From: Nostoc sp. B(2019)
GTDB lineage: Bacteria > Cyanobacteriota > Cyanobacteriia > Cyanobacteriales > Nostocaceae
Length of the DNA stretch: 64,000 nucleotides
Direction: 5' to 3'
Assembly: GCF_010091925.1 (NCBI RefSeq)
Contig: NZ_WVID01000004.1
Location: forward strand, 1-64,000
Part shown: piece by piece, positions 57,217 through 64,000 of the stretch
Numbering within the stretch: the first letter of the stretch is position 1
How the letters are laid out: the number at the start of each line of letters is the position of its first letter
Translations under genes and position numbers: made by a program
Notes under the pieces: generated by a model
Seen by the model: only the letters and a program-made list of their open reading frames with translations
Databases searched by the model: none
Told to the model about the DNA's origin: nothing

Positions 57217-59847
57217 TCAAGTCCCTACACCTATGGTTTGTCCAACCTTGAAGCTCAGGTCGGTATCTTGCACATTGACCTTGCTTCTATTTAAAAGATT
57301 CATGAAGGAGTCTTTTTCATAGCTGTTGTTTAATGCCACAGCATCCACTCCTTTAACTACAGCATAGCGCCCAGATGTTCCAGCTCCTTGATCGCCATCG
57401 GGCGGCAACCCTAGGACACTCCGCATTTTTCTAGCTCTTTCTTCCACTTCTGCTACCTTGCTGCCACCAGCATTTTTCGAGGCTTCGTGTTGAGCGTAAG
57501 TATCGCGGACAGTCCTCATTGCAACATTTAAATTACTTGATTTGACATTAACTATAGACCCATCAGGAGCCATGAATTGATAGCCGTTTCCAGCAAACGT
57601 TTTATCAACTAATTTCACCCTAATATCAGCGCCATACTTGTTATTTTTGTGAGGGATAACGTAGTCGTGGACATCAACAGGCATACCACCTATTTTCCCA
57701 GGAATCGTTTGGTCAATGCGTGCATTCGTGATGTCCAGCGACTTTTTATAAGCATCATTTTCTTTCTTGTATGCAGCAGAACTAGCCCCAGATAACGCTT
57801 TTTGCTTTTCACTTTTCTCCCATGTATCAACCTTGGATCTTAAATCATTCATTTCCTTGGTCATGGCTTTAGCGGTAACGACGACTGCATCATCTTTTAA
57901 AGCCATGCGAAGCGTCGCCGCGTTGCCCTGCTTATCATCTCGAATGTAGCCATGCTTAGCGACATCAACCCAGGCACGTTTTTGAGATTTGGCATCACTA
58001 GACGCAATGAAAGTTGAGCCATCCTTGGAGATTCCGCCGGAATGTCCTACGTAAGTGCCATTTCCATATACACCGTTGCCAACAAAATAGTCTCCTGTGC
58101 GAAATTGCTCTGTCAATTGGGAGGCATTTGTACCGCTTACGCCCCTAGTCATCATCACGGCTCCACCCACCGCCAGAGCATCCATATCTGCTTTTGTGCG
58201 GACTTCTGGTTTACCGTCATACCCCGATTCTGCATACAGATGTTTTAAGATCTTATCCTGTTCTCCTGTTGCGAGCTTCACTTTTTGAGCATCATCGTGG
58301 ATTTTTTCGGCGTGTTTGGCGACTTTATCAAAATCACCTTTCTTCAAGGCATCATCTAGGTCGATTAATGTTTGCGATCGCCTGTCTTTGGGCGGTGTCA
58401 CAATGTCATCAAGCTCTTTGGTAGAGAGCTTTTTACCACTGACATACAACTCAACGCCGTTATCTTTGGCGAATTTAGCTATTGCAGCGGTAGGGCGATC
58501 GCTTGTGCCTTTGGGTTCAAAGTGAATCTCGGCAATGTCTTTAGGAGTGACTTTGCCGTGAATCTGGGCTTCAACATAGCGGTTCCCGGTTGGGGAAAGT
58601 CCATTAGCTAGGTCATCAATATTTTTGGCTTTAGCAGCTGCGGTTAGTTGTGCTTTATCGCCTGATTTATCAGCGTAATTAGGGGGATATCCCTTGGGGA
58701 GATTATCCTTGTCATAACCGTGGCGCGTACTAGAAACCAATGCAGCGGCGTTAGGCGGTGGTGGAGTGCCATTGCTTTTAACTTCGCTTGCAACACCAGA
58801 CTTGAAGGAATCAGCACCAGTAAAAGTAGCGCGGTCTTTTACATCCTGTTTGAGTTTAACCGTTATCGAACCATAAGCTTGGGACACATCCGCATGACTT
58901 GTGCCATTCAAGTCCTTGCCGCCCAAGTAGCCGTAGATGGGGCGGTCTTCGGGCTTGGTATTTTTCTGGTCGTAGCCCAGAGACTTAGCCTCGACTCGGT
59001 TACGGGCATCCTGATACCCACCCTTGAGGTGAGGAATTTGGTGAGTGTCAACACCCAACTCCGCAGAAGTTTTGAAGCGATCGCCAAGAATTGCCTCTAA
59101 GGTGGCGGAAGATCCGACACGAACGTGAACCGCTACATCTGGACTATCAAGGATGCGCTTGACGTTGTTTTCAGCGTCCTCAACCGCTTTCTTGCCAAAA
59201 CGCTTCTCTAAGTCTTGGCGCTTGGCGTCAAGCTCGGTGTCGTTGGTTTTAATCGCGGGATGCCGGGAAGGCACAGAAGGTGCTGGTGGCACAGGAGGGC
59301 TACTGCCACCAGCAGTACTTGGAGCTTTAAGTGCATTGCTAGGAGTGGCGTTAGCTGCCGCAGCAGCAGTAGATTTAATGCTAGCTACCTTAGTTTTTTG
59401 CGCTGGTGGCAGTTGGTTTTTACAAGTTTTGGTAGCGCTAATACAGCTGCCACCACAAGGTATGCCTTTTTTGCAAGATTTTGGCTTGGCGGTAGCTGTT
59501 GCAAATTCTAAGATTTCGGTAAAATTGGCTACAATATTTGGATTAAGTAGTGAGTAGCTAATATCGGAATCTGTGATTTTAAACTTGAGGCGCTTAGTTA
59601 ACTTAGGGCTAGCTTTATCTTCAAAAACTCCTACAATGTCGCCTGATTCATCAATGTAAGCCTCTGGAATTGCTGTGATGCCATCCGTGTAAGAGGATTC
59701 GAGGATTCGCTTCAAGTCCAGGAGCGACTGTCTATCCTTAACTTGGGTCTTGCTCTGACTTTCCGCAAACTCTAACCGCCTTTCACCAAGCAGTCGCGTG
59801 ACAAATAAACCAACAAACTTATATTCTTGTCTTGAAAAGTTGTTCAT
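57217..59847 (-). CDS. Large ADP-ribosyltransferase-like prophage protein
   Basis: About 876 residues (numbering here from an alternative GTG seven codons earlier). A Cys motif SCKKGIPCGGSC lies at 131-142. Region 245-450 has VHVRVGSSATLEAILGDRF, RPIYGYLGG, YGSITVKLKQDVKDRATFTG, ADSF, resembling DUF3626-type predicted ADP-ribosyltransferases. Region 545-870 has a second ART pattern: MMTRGVSG (Arg575), FVGNGVYGNGTYVG (595-608), RYAVVKGVDAVAL and LLNRSKVNVQ (858-867). Gene order portal, ART, MuF suggests it is packed in the head and injected, as T4 Alt is. ATG 59847 lies inside a dispersed repeat. Function by pattern only. Confidence 0.65.
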   Translation of the reverse strand: MNNFSRQEYKFVGLFVTRLLGERRLEFAESQSKTQVKDRQSLLDLKRILESSYTDGITAIPEAYIDESGDIVGVFEDKASPKLTKRLKFKITDSDISYSLLNPNIVANFTEILEFATATAKPKSCKKGIPCGGSCISATKTCKNQLPPAQKTKVASIKSTAAAAANATPSNALKAPSTAGGSSPPVPPAPSVPSRHPAIKTNDTELDAKRQDLEKRFGKKAVEDAENNVKRILDSPDVAVHVRVGSSATLEAILGDRFKTSAELGVDTHQIPHLKGGYQDARNRVEAKSLGYDQKNTKPEDRPIYGYLGGKDLNGTSHADVSQAYGSITVKLKQDVKDRATFTGADSFKSGVASEVKSNGTPPPPNAAALVSSTRHGYDKDNLPKGYPPNYADKSGDKAQLTAAAKAKNIDDLANGLSPTGNRYVEAQIHGKVTPKDIAEIHFEPKGTSDRPTAAIAKFAKDNGVELYVSGKKLSTKELDDIVTPPKDRRSQTLIDLDDALKKGDFDKVAKHAEKIHDDAQKVKLATGEQDKILKHLYAESGYDGKPEVRTKADMDALAVGGAVMMTRGVSGTNASQLTEQFRTGDYFVGNGVYGNGTYVGHSGGISKDGSTFIASSDAKSQKRAWVDVAKHGYIRDDKQGNAATLRMALKDDAVVVTAKAMTKEMNDLRSKVDTWEKSEKQKALSGASSAAYKKENDAYKKSLDITNARIDQTIPGKIGGMPVDVHDYVIPHKNNKYGADIRVKLVDKTFAGNGYQFMAPDGSIVNVKSSNLNVAMRTVRDTYAQHEASKNAGGSKVAEVEERARKMRSVLGLPPDGDQGAGTSGRYAVVKGVDAVALNNSYEKDSFMNLLNRSKVNVQDTDLSFKVGQTIGVGT

Positions 59848-59878
59848 GGGGGAAACCCCCAAGACCACACTTTTCGCT
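59829..59878. repeat. Small dispersed repeat covering the ART gene start
   Basis: GTCTTGAAAAGT ... ACTTTTCGCT ends with an inner GGGGG/CCCCC hairpin. The start codon at 59845-59847 and the first codons (NNFSRQ) of the ART-like gene are inside it, so the repeat has reshaped that gene's beginning. Confidence 0.8.
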
Positions 59879-59919
59879 GTTCGCTAAACTGTAGTGGCAT
59901 TCGGTGAGGCTTATGAGTT

Positions 59920-62082
59920 TTACGCCTCTAGGTTTCCCGCCTCATTCATTACCTCAAATCTGCCCCCAGCTTCCGTTGCCATCATTGCTTGTGCCATTAG
60001 CTCAGTGAAGTCTTGGGTATCTAGTTTGGGGAACAGATCAAACAATTGCTCGCGTACCTCTTCAAAGCTCTTTGATTCCTGCACCAATCCCCGTATTTGC
60101 TCTAGCCAGGAACTAACAATGGGTGCAGAGCGCTCCTGTAATTGCTGGGCGTACAAATCAGCAGCATCCTTTTGTTGTTCTGCGAAGTTAGCTGCGATGG
60201 GGAGAGACTTGGATGTGGAAAGAGAAACAGGTTGAGTGCGTTCTCTTGAAAAGTTCAGAGACGCTCCTCCGTCGCTACCGCTAACGGCGGAAACCGCCGC
60301 TCCGACGCCAGTCGCCTGCGGAGGGAAACCCTCCCGCAGCGCTGGCTCGACTTTTCGCTTGTACTGTTCTAGGCTGTCAATCGTTACTTCCTGGATTCCG
60401 GCGAAGAAATCAAGGGGCATTTCTTGAAGATAAGCTTCCTTGGCCGCTTTCAGATTCGCGTAGCCAATTAAGTACTTATGCTCATCAAAGTCCCCATCTT
60501 CTGGGGATACTTGAATAACTTGGAAGATGCGATCGCTTCCCTCTGGCTCATCCTTGAGCAAACCAGGATAAATGTAGCAATCTAGCGCTTCACCATCTGC
60601 GCCTTTTGTCCCTCTCAGATGCCCATAGCCTGAGCGCAGTTTCTTAGAATGTTTGCGACCAGGGAATCTTACTTGGTTGGGCAAAAACTCAACTCCTATG
60701 GACAGAGATTGCCACTTCAGCACGCGGTCAATGATGCTGCCAAAGTCAAATGTTTCTGACATATCAGCAGTTTCTTGTGCTGAATCTTGTTCATTGGAGC
60801 GTACACCCGAATTAGCTAAAAACTGATCGTCAGTGGCTTCCCCTCCCTGCTCTACTTCTTCTCTTCGAGACGCTACGCGAACGTAGTAGTCGCCGTAAAT
60901 TTCCGTAACAGCTTCCTTCTTGAGCTTGAAGCCCATATCAAACAGGGTCTTATCCCGCTGCGATCGCCCACTCAAATCCTCAGCCTCCTCAAAGTTGCGC
61001 CATAAGCGTGGCGGTTTGGCTTCGGGCAGGTTTAGCTGAACGTCCCATTTAATCAGCGTTCGGTTGAGGGTGTCGCTGAGTAAGTCCGCATCAGCTTTGG
61101 TCAACTCCTTCCTCACTTCATTGTGAGTGTTGGCGGCGGCGTAGCTTCCCCTGCTGCCGATTTCAGTAGTCAAAGTCTCACCTAGTACAGTCTTACTCAT
61201 CTCCCCGTCCATGTATTTACACAGGGATTCATAGCAATTGATAGTACCAGAGCGTGAGGCTTCTAATAGGGTAATGTCCAAATCTTCAGGAATCGCAACA
61301 CCAGCATCAGTGGCGATCGCTTCCAATGCCTCAAGTAACGTATTCTTCTGCTCTTTAGTGGCCCCCCGCTTGTATTTGCCAATTGCGGTGGGAGAAGCAA
61401 ACTTGTCAACAAACTGCAACCAGAACTTAATCCCCTGCTTTTTAAAAAAGACATTCCACCAGAGTGTACGCCCCAATCCAGTACCATAAGGGTTGTCGTC
61501 GGTTGCACCGCAAATGTGGGTAAGAAACTTGCGGGGGTGAAGCTTAGTAACCGCTTCCCCATCAATCATGTCCTCGGTGGTCAGCATCCGCAGTTCCCAC
61601 TTTCCCGCCTCGTTGATAGCGAAATTGAAGCGCTGCTGATTCCTGGCCTTTATCTGGTTGGGGTAAAATTCCTTGCCATCTACATTCCACAGAATTTCTG
61701 CTGGCTTGAAACCTTTAAGAACAGCATCAAGCAAGTTGTAGCAGGTTCTATCAAAGCCAGTCGCCAGCAGGTCGTCATCGTCCGCCCTTGCGGCTAGGCT
61801 TTCTAGGTGATACTTCACCATGTCTGCTGCTTTAATGTCAATTTTATCTTTAGAAGCAGGTTGAACTGACCACTCACGGGCAATTACAGCCAAATAGCGC
61901 TTCTGCAAGACTGAATGACAGTGCCCATCCTTGAGCAGGTCATCGTAAGCTTTATACTCCCCCTTCCCCCGCCCCTGAAGAACATCGTCAGGGTTGAGCA
62001 AGCGCGACCCCAATAGCAGCATGTAGGGGTCGCGCTTGACTGAAGCTATCTCCGTATTGAAGTTACGAGGGAGTGAGGACAT
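59920..62082 (-). CDS. Mu gp29-like portal with inserted pyrophosphatase-like domain
   Basis: 720 residues. The portal core (about 1-400) has the DUF935/Mu gp29 pattern (YMLLLGSRLLNPDDVLQGRG, HCHSVLQKRYLAVIAREWSV, LLDAVLKGFKPAEILW, FASPTAIGKYKRGATKEQ, SKTVLGETLTTEIGSRGSYA). Residues about 450-570 form an InPase-like domain (SGYGHLRGTKGADGEALDCY, IFQVIQVSPEDGDFDEHKYL, IGYANLKAAKEAY), as found in phage polyvalent proteins. Residues 577-614 are encoded by a dispersed repeat. The usual gp29 C-terminal helix (FTELMAQAMMATEAGGR) closes the protein. The portal is the DNA entry ring and assembly start of the head. Confidence 0.88.
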   Translation of the reverse strand: MSSLPRNFNTEIASVKRDPYMLLLGSRLLNPDDVLQGRGKGEYKAYDDLLKDGHCHSVLQKRYLAVIAREWSVQPASKDKIDIKAADMVKYHLESLAARADDDDLLATGFDRTCYNLLDAVLKGFKPAEILWNVDGKEFYPNQIKARNQQRFNFAINEAGKWELRMLTTEDMIDGEAVTKLHPRKFLTHICGATDDNPYGTGLGRTLWWNVFFKKQGIKFWLQFVDKFASPTAIGKYKRGATKEQKNTLLEALEAIATDAGVAIPEDLDITLLEASRSGTINCYESLCKYMDGEMSKTVLGETLTTEIGSRGSYAAANTHNEVRKELTKADADLLSDTLNRTLIKWDVQLNLPEAKPPRLWRNFEEAEDLSGRSQRDKTLFDMGFKLKKEAVTEIYGDYYVRVASRREEVEQGGEATDDQFLANSGVRSNEQDSAQETADMSETFDFGSIIDRVLKWQSLSIGVEFLPNQVRFPGRKHSKKLRSGYGHLRGTKGADGEALDCYIYPGLLKDEPEGSDRIFQVIQVSPEDGDFDEHKYLIGYANLKAAKEAYLQEMPLDFFAGIQEVTIDSLEQYKRKVEPALREGFPPQATGVGAAVSAVSGSDGGASLNFSRERTQPVSLSTSKSLPIAANFAEQQKDAADLYAQQLQERSAPIVSSWLEQIRGLVQESKSFEEVREQLFDLFPKLDTQDFTELMAQAMMATEAGGRFEVMNEAGNLEA
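60243..60359. repeat. Small dispersed repeat in frame inside portal gene
   Basis: CTCTTGAAAAGT ... ACTTTTCGCT ends; the 117 bp (39 codons) encode about residues 575-613 of the portal protein without stop. Inner palindromes include GGCGGAAACCGCC and GGAGGGAAACCCTCC. Confidence 0.85.
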
Positions 62083-62157
62083 TTAAGTGCAGGGGGAGAG
62101 AAAGCCGGAAACCCCGGCTATGGTGCATGAAACAATCTCAGCGCTAGGGTTCCCTGG

Positions 62158-62192
62158 CTAGCTCGTCTTTCGGAATCCGAAAGACGAGCTAG
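62158..62192 (-). terminator. 35-bp perfect palindrome between late genes
   Basis: CTAGCTCGTCTTTCGGA and TCCGAAAGACGAGCTAG are exact 17-base arms around one A. It lies between the gene at 62237 and the portal gene. No T-run follows on the minus strand, so it may be a repeat or an mRNA processing hairpin that tunes portal expression rather than a full stop. Confidence 0.55.
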
Positions 62193-62236
62193 ATAACTTT
62201 TGTTACTGCATTACTGCATTGCTGTATTTGCCTTCC

Positions 62237-62548
62237 TCATACTTCCATTGGATCTGCGCGCCCAATGCCGAGCGATCGCAGCTTGGCTTTGACATCTTCC
62301 CAGTCTTGACCACAGTAGTAGTATCTTTTGTCCCGAACGTTAGCTAAATAGAATCCTGGTTTGCCACCACTTATCCGAAATAGTTCTGCTACAACGTTCA
62401 TCCTGGTTAACCCGTTTTCTTTGAGGGTTGAGTCTAAATCAGTAGGAATGCCACGAGCATTGTAGAAAACTTCGCCGCCGTGGAAAAACCACTTAGTTCC
62501 CTCGCGCTCGTAAATTTGAAGGTGGATGGGTGCGTGAATCTTAACCAT
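62237..62548 (-). CDS. Hypothetical late protein before portal
   Basis: 103 residues from ATG 62548: VKIHAPIHLQIYEREGTKWF, FHGGEVFYNARGIPTDLDST, LKENGLTRMNVVAELFRISG and KPGFYLANVRDKRYYYCGQD. No family recognised. A start at 62611 would include the preceding hairpin (62572-62606), so the later ATG is chosen. In Mu-like order a gene between terminase and portal is unusual. Confidence 0.5.
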   Translation of the reverse strand: MVKIHAPIHLQIYEREGTKWFFHGGEVFYNARGIPTDLDSTLKENGLTRMNVVAELFRISGGKPGFYLANVRDKRYYYCGQDWEDVKAKLRSLGIGRADPMEV

Positions 62549-62571
62549 AGCTCTAAAATAGTGATAGAAAT

Positions 62572-62606
62572 TAATAGCCCCCAGAGGGGTAATCTGGAGG
62601 CTATTA
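62572..62606 (-). terminator. Hairpin between two small late genes
   Basis: TAATAGCCTCCAGA and TCTGGGGGCTATTA pair on the minus strand (14 pairs with one mismatch) just after the 62611 gene stop. It looks like a partial terminator or stabilising stem; ATTTC follows rather than a T-run. Confidence 0.45.
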
Positions 62607-62610
62607 GACA

Positions 62611-62802
62611 TTAGTCGTCAGAAGATTCGTCATCTTCCTCGCCATCCTCGTCCAAATGGTCGAGGATGTCGTCTGTGTACTTCACGTCAGTCCGATCGCC
62701 TGTCTCGGTATCTTTTTCATACCAGACATCGCCCGTAACGTGTTCGTACTCTTTGCTTGGGTTGTATTCCCCATGTCCGTTACCGTCTTTTGATTGAGTC
62801 AT
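62611..62802 (-). CDS. Small acidic protein, first gene of 62.9-kb transcript
   Basis: 63 residues from ATG 62802, preceded by AGGAGG at good spacing: TQSKDGNGHGEYNPSKEYEH, VTGDVWYEKDTETGDRTDVK, then a tail of Asp/Glu (LDEDGEEDDESSDD). Strongly acidic small proteins near packaging genes may mimic DNA or assist assembly; nothing more can be said. It is the first gene behind the leftward promoter at 62901. Confidence 0.55.
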   Translation of the reverse strand: MTQSKDGNGHGEYNPSKEYEHVTGDVWYEKDTETGDRTDVKYTDDILDHLDEDGEEDDESSDD

Positions 62803-62832
62803 TTGCTTCACCTCCTGGCAAGGGGTAGTGTT

Positions 62833-62883
62833 GTCTTGAAAACTCCCCCCAACGCGCTTAACCCGCGCAAGGGGGTTTTCGCT
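62833..62883. repeat. Small dispersed repeat/hairpin in the late leader
   Basis: GTCTTGAAAACT ... GGGTTTTCGCT ends, with CCCCCC/GGGGG and GCGC/GCGC inner pairings. In the leftward transcript it forms a GC-rich stem flanked by AAAA and TTTT, like an intrinsic terminator, in the leader between the promoter at 62901 and the first gene. Confidence 0.65.
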
Positions 62884-62900
62884 TTGTCCCTTGCAAACCT

Positions 62901-62929
62901 AGTATATCCCGGTTAACCGGGAATGTCAA
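62901..62929 (-). promoter_or_regulatory. Leftward late promoter with operator in its spacer
   Basis: On the minus strand TTGACA (62929-62924), a 17-bp spacer that contains the perfect palindrome CCCGGTTAACCGGG (62908-62921), and TATACT (62906-62901). It reads into the genes from 62802 down to the tail operon. The match to the sigma70 consensus is excellent and the operator placement equals that at 55463 and 56027. Confidence 0.8.
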
Positions 62930-62932
62930 TGA

Positions 62933-62984
62933 TTGACAGAATTATTTTTCAGGATTATTATGGGGTTATCCCAGGTTAACCAGG
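62933..62984 (+). promoter_or_regulatory. Rightward promoter and operator of RHH gene
   Basis: TTGACA (62933-62938), 17 bp, TATTAT (62956-62961), then CCAGGTTAACCAGG (62971-62984) around the expected start of transcription, ten bases before the RHH gene's ATG. With the site at 62908 this makes a divergent, probably autoregulated promoter pair. Confidence 0.78.
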
Positions 62985-62993
62985 AATAGCAAC

Positions 62994-63209
62994 ATGAGTA
63001 ATCCAAAGCCTGTACAGACCGAAGGCTTTAAAGAGCAGCAGTTTAAAGTCTATGCAGAGGAATTGACGGAGCCGTTGTCCAAGAAAGTGACGGGAGTTAA
63101 GTTGCCGCAAAGTATTCATGATACGTTGCACGCACTTCCACAAGAAAAGAGAGTGAAATACCTACGGCGAATTATTTGTGAGGCAGTTAAGCGAGATTTG
63201 ATGAGTTAA
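62994..63209 (+). CDS. Ribbon-helix-helix regulator
   Basis: 71 residues. After a 30-residue tail, VTGVKLPQSIHDTLHALPQE, KRVKYLRRIICEAVKRDLM form a strand and two helices typical of ribbon-helix-helix proteins of cyanobacterial phages and plasmids. It lies directly behind two operator-like sites and is the best candidate for the protein that binds the CCnGGTnnACCnGG sites and controls the leftward late promoter. Its stop overlaps the terminase stop by 4 bp. Confidence 0.72.
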   Translation: MSNPKPVQTEGFKEQQFKVYAEELTEPLSKKVTGVKLPQSIHDTLHALPQEKRVKYLRRIICEAVKRDLMS

Positions 63210-64000
63210 TAATCCCGTAACCTCGACCCTACACGAGAACTCTTGCCTACACTTTCAAACTCAACCACTCCACCAGTGCCGTTGTACCCCAACACAGTCG
63301 CATCCCCAACGTTGGGCGAACGGTGCAGTCGGGCGGTGGTCTTTTTCTTATCCTCAACTTTAGTTTTACCTGTGGTGGTTTCCTCGTAGTAGGTTCCTGC
63401 AAGGTCTTCCATTAGCATTTCCTCAATCTCACCCAATGGCGCGATCGCAATCTCTTCATTTCTAAATCCTTCACGCAGCATCCAGTAATGTTCGGCTTTG
63501 AGGTTGGCGTAAAGGCTATTTTCATCCGCCGCTTCTCCCCAGTGCGTGCCATCACCAGGATAGTCACCTTCTAGCAATTTGGATAAAGCGCCACTACCAA
63601 CGCCAATGATGTCCACGTTGATCCGACCTGGTTTGGCATCCAGCACCTTTGCGCCTAATGCAGCTGCTCTACCAACATCCAAGCGATCGCCTTTGGTCGG
63701 TTGAACTCCGGCAGCATAAAGCACCGGGCCGCGCCACGATGCAGTAGCGTGATCGTCCCCACCGTCGCCTACATCTAACCCGTGTCGCCAGTGGTGGTGT
63801 TCTGCGGCAAAGTCCCATTTTTGCGGATCGGCATCGTAACGCGCACGGGCTTGCAGGAACCAGCTGCGTGGGACAATGGACTGCTCGCTGTCCACTGGGA
63901 ACATCCCCTCAACACGGGATTGCCAAAACGCCGAAGTTTCGCCCTTTTTCCTCCGAACGCTTTCAATCCACGAAATGGATACCGCACCGGGGATAATATC
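63206..64000 (-). CDS. Terminase large subunit, C-terminal part (cut by window edge)
   Basis: 265 codons remain open to the right edge: IESVRRKKGETSAFWQSRVE, GMFPVDSEQSIVPRSWFLQA, then the nuclease domain HGLDVGDGGDDHATASWRG (first catalytic Asp), NVDIIGVGSGALSKLLEG and LMEDLAGTYYEET, GYNGTGGVVEFES. This is the RNase-H-like nuclease of the packaging motor; the ATPase part lies outside the window. The ATG at 63902-63904 is internal, not the start. Confidence 0.85.
   Translation of the reverse strand, partial: DIIPGAVSISWIESVRRKKGETSAFWQSRVEGMFPVDSEQSIVPRSWFLQARARYDADPQKWDFAAEHHHWRHGLDVGDGGDDHATASWRGPVLYAAGVQPTKGDRLDVGRAAALGAKVLDAKPGRINVDIIGVGSGALSKLLEGDYPGDGTHWGEAADENSLYANLKAEHYWMLREGFRNEEIAIAPLGEIEEMLMEDLAGTYYEETTTGKTKVEDKKKTTARLHRSPNVGDATVLGYNGTGGVVEFESVGKSSRVGSRLRDY

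Overview
The window comes from the chromosome of a filamentous cyanobacterium, most likely of the Nostoc/Anabaena/Tolypothrix group. The octamer GCGATCGC (HIP1) is frequent in host and prophage DNA alike. There are heptamer-type short repeats (CAAATGA runs near 13.65 kb, AATTACG runs near 26.8 kb), many small dispersed palindromic repeats, and typical cyanobacterial genes.

Host part, 1 to about 14.46 kb: a TPR gene remnant, a 10-unit 21-bp tandem repeat, a hicBA toxin-antitoxin pair whose toxin gene carries a stop codon, a membrane glycosyltransferase, a 42-bp minisatellite, a GAF protein, a beta-propeller glycosidase-like protein, a FAD monooxygenase, proA, an M48 membrane protease, a decayed Rpn-type fragment, an aldehyde dehydrogenase, mazG and a DUF2227 membrane protein. 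It ends at tRNA-Val(UAC).

Prophage part, about 14.46 kb to beyond the right edge: a large contractile-tailed prophage apparently integrated at the tRNA-Val gene by a tyrosine integrase. The early region (14.6-23.4 kb) reads rightward: integrase, a Cro/CI-like regulator facing the other way, small regulators, a ParB-like protein, an AlkB-like dioxygenase, a replication initiator-like protein, a helicase-loader-like protein, an ASCH protein and Cys-rich small proteins. The late region (64.0-23.4 kb) reads leftward. In transcription order it holds terminase, a Mu gp29-type portal with an inserted pyrophosphatase-like domain, a large ADP-ribosyltransferase-like protein, MuF, Mu gpG, a Mu gpI-type protease/scaffold, cement protein, capsid, gp36- and gp37-like connectors, a first fibre set, sheath, tube, tail chaperones with a likely frameshift, tape measure, lysozyme, a CIS tube-like protein, LysM protein, a hub carrying two cell-wall hydrolase domains, spike, gp25, baseplate J, tail protein I, an HU protein and a second fibre set. 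The head genes are Mu-like but integration is by a tRNA-directed tyrosine recombinase, so the phage is a mosaic.

Striking extras: (1) five operator-like sites of the form CCnGGTnnACCnGG, three placed exactly in the 17-bp spacer of sigma70-type promoters, one of which reads into the late genes from 62.9 kb; two small ribbon-helix-helix genes lie next to them. (2) Three homing endonuclease genes; one is followed by a second copy of the MuF C-terminus, and one is broken by a stop codon. (3) An orphan HEARO/OMEGA-like structured RNA. (4) Families of small palindromic repeats inserted in frame into prophage genes (portal, AlkB, ParB and others), indicating long residence in the host genome. The right attachment site and small terminase would lie outside the window.
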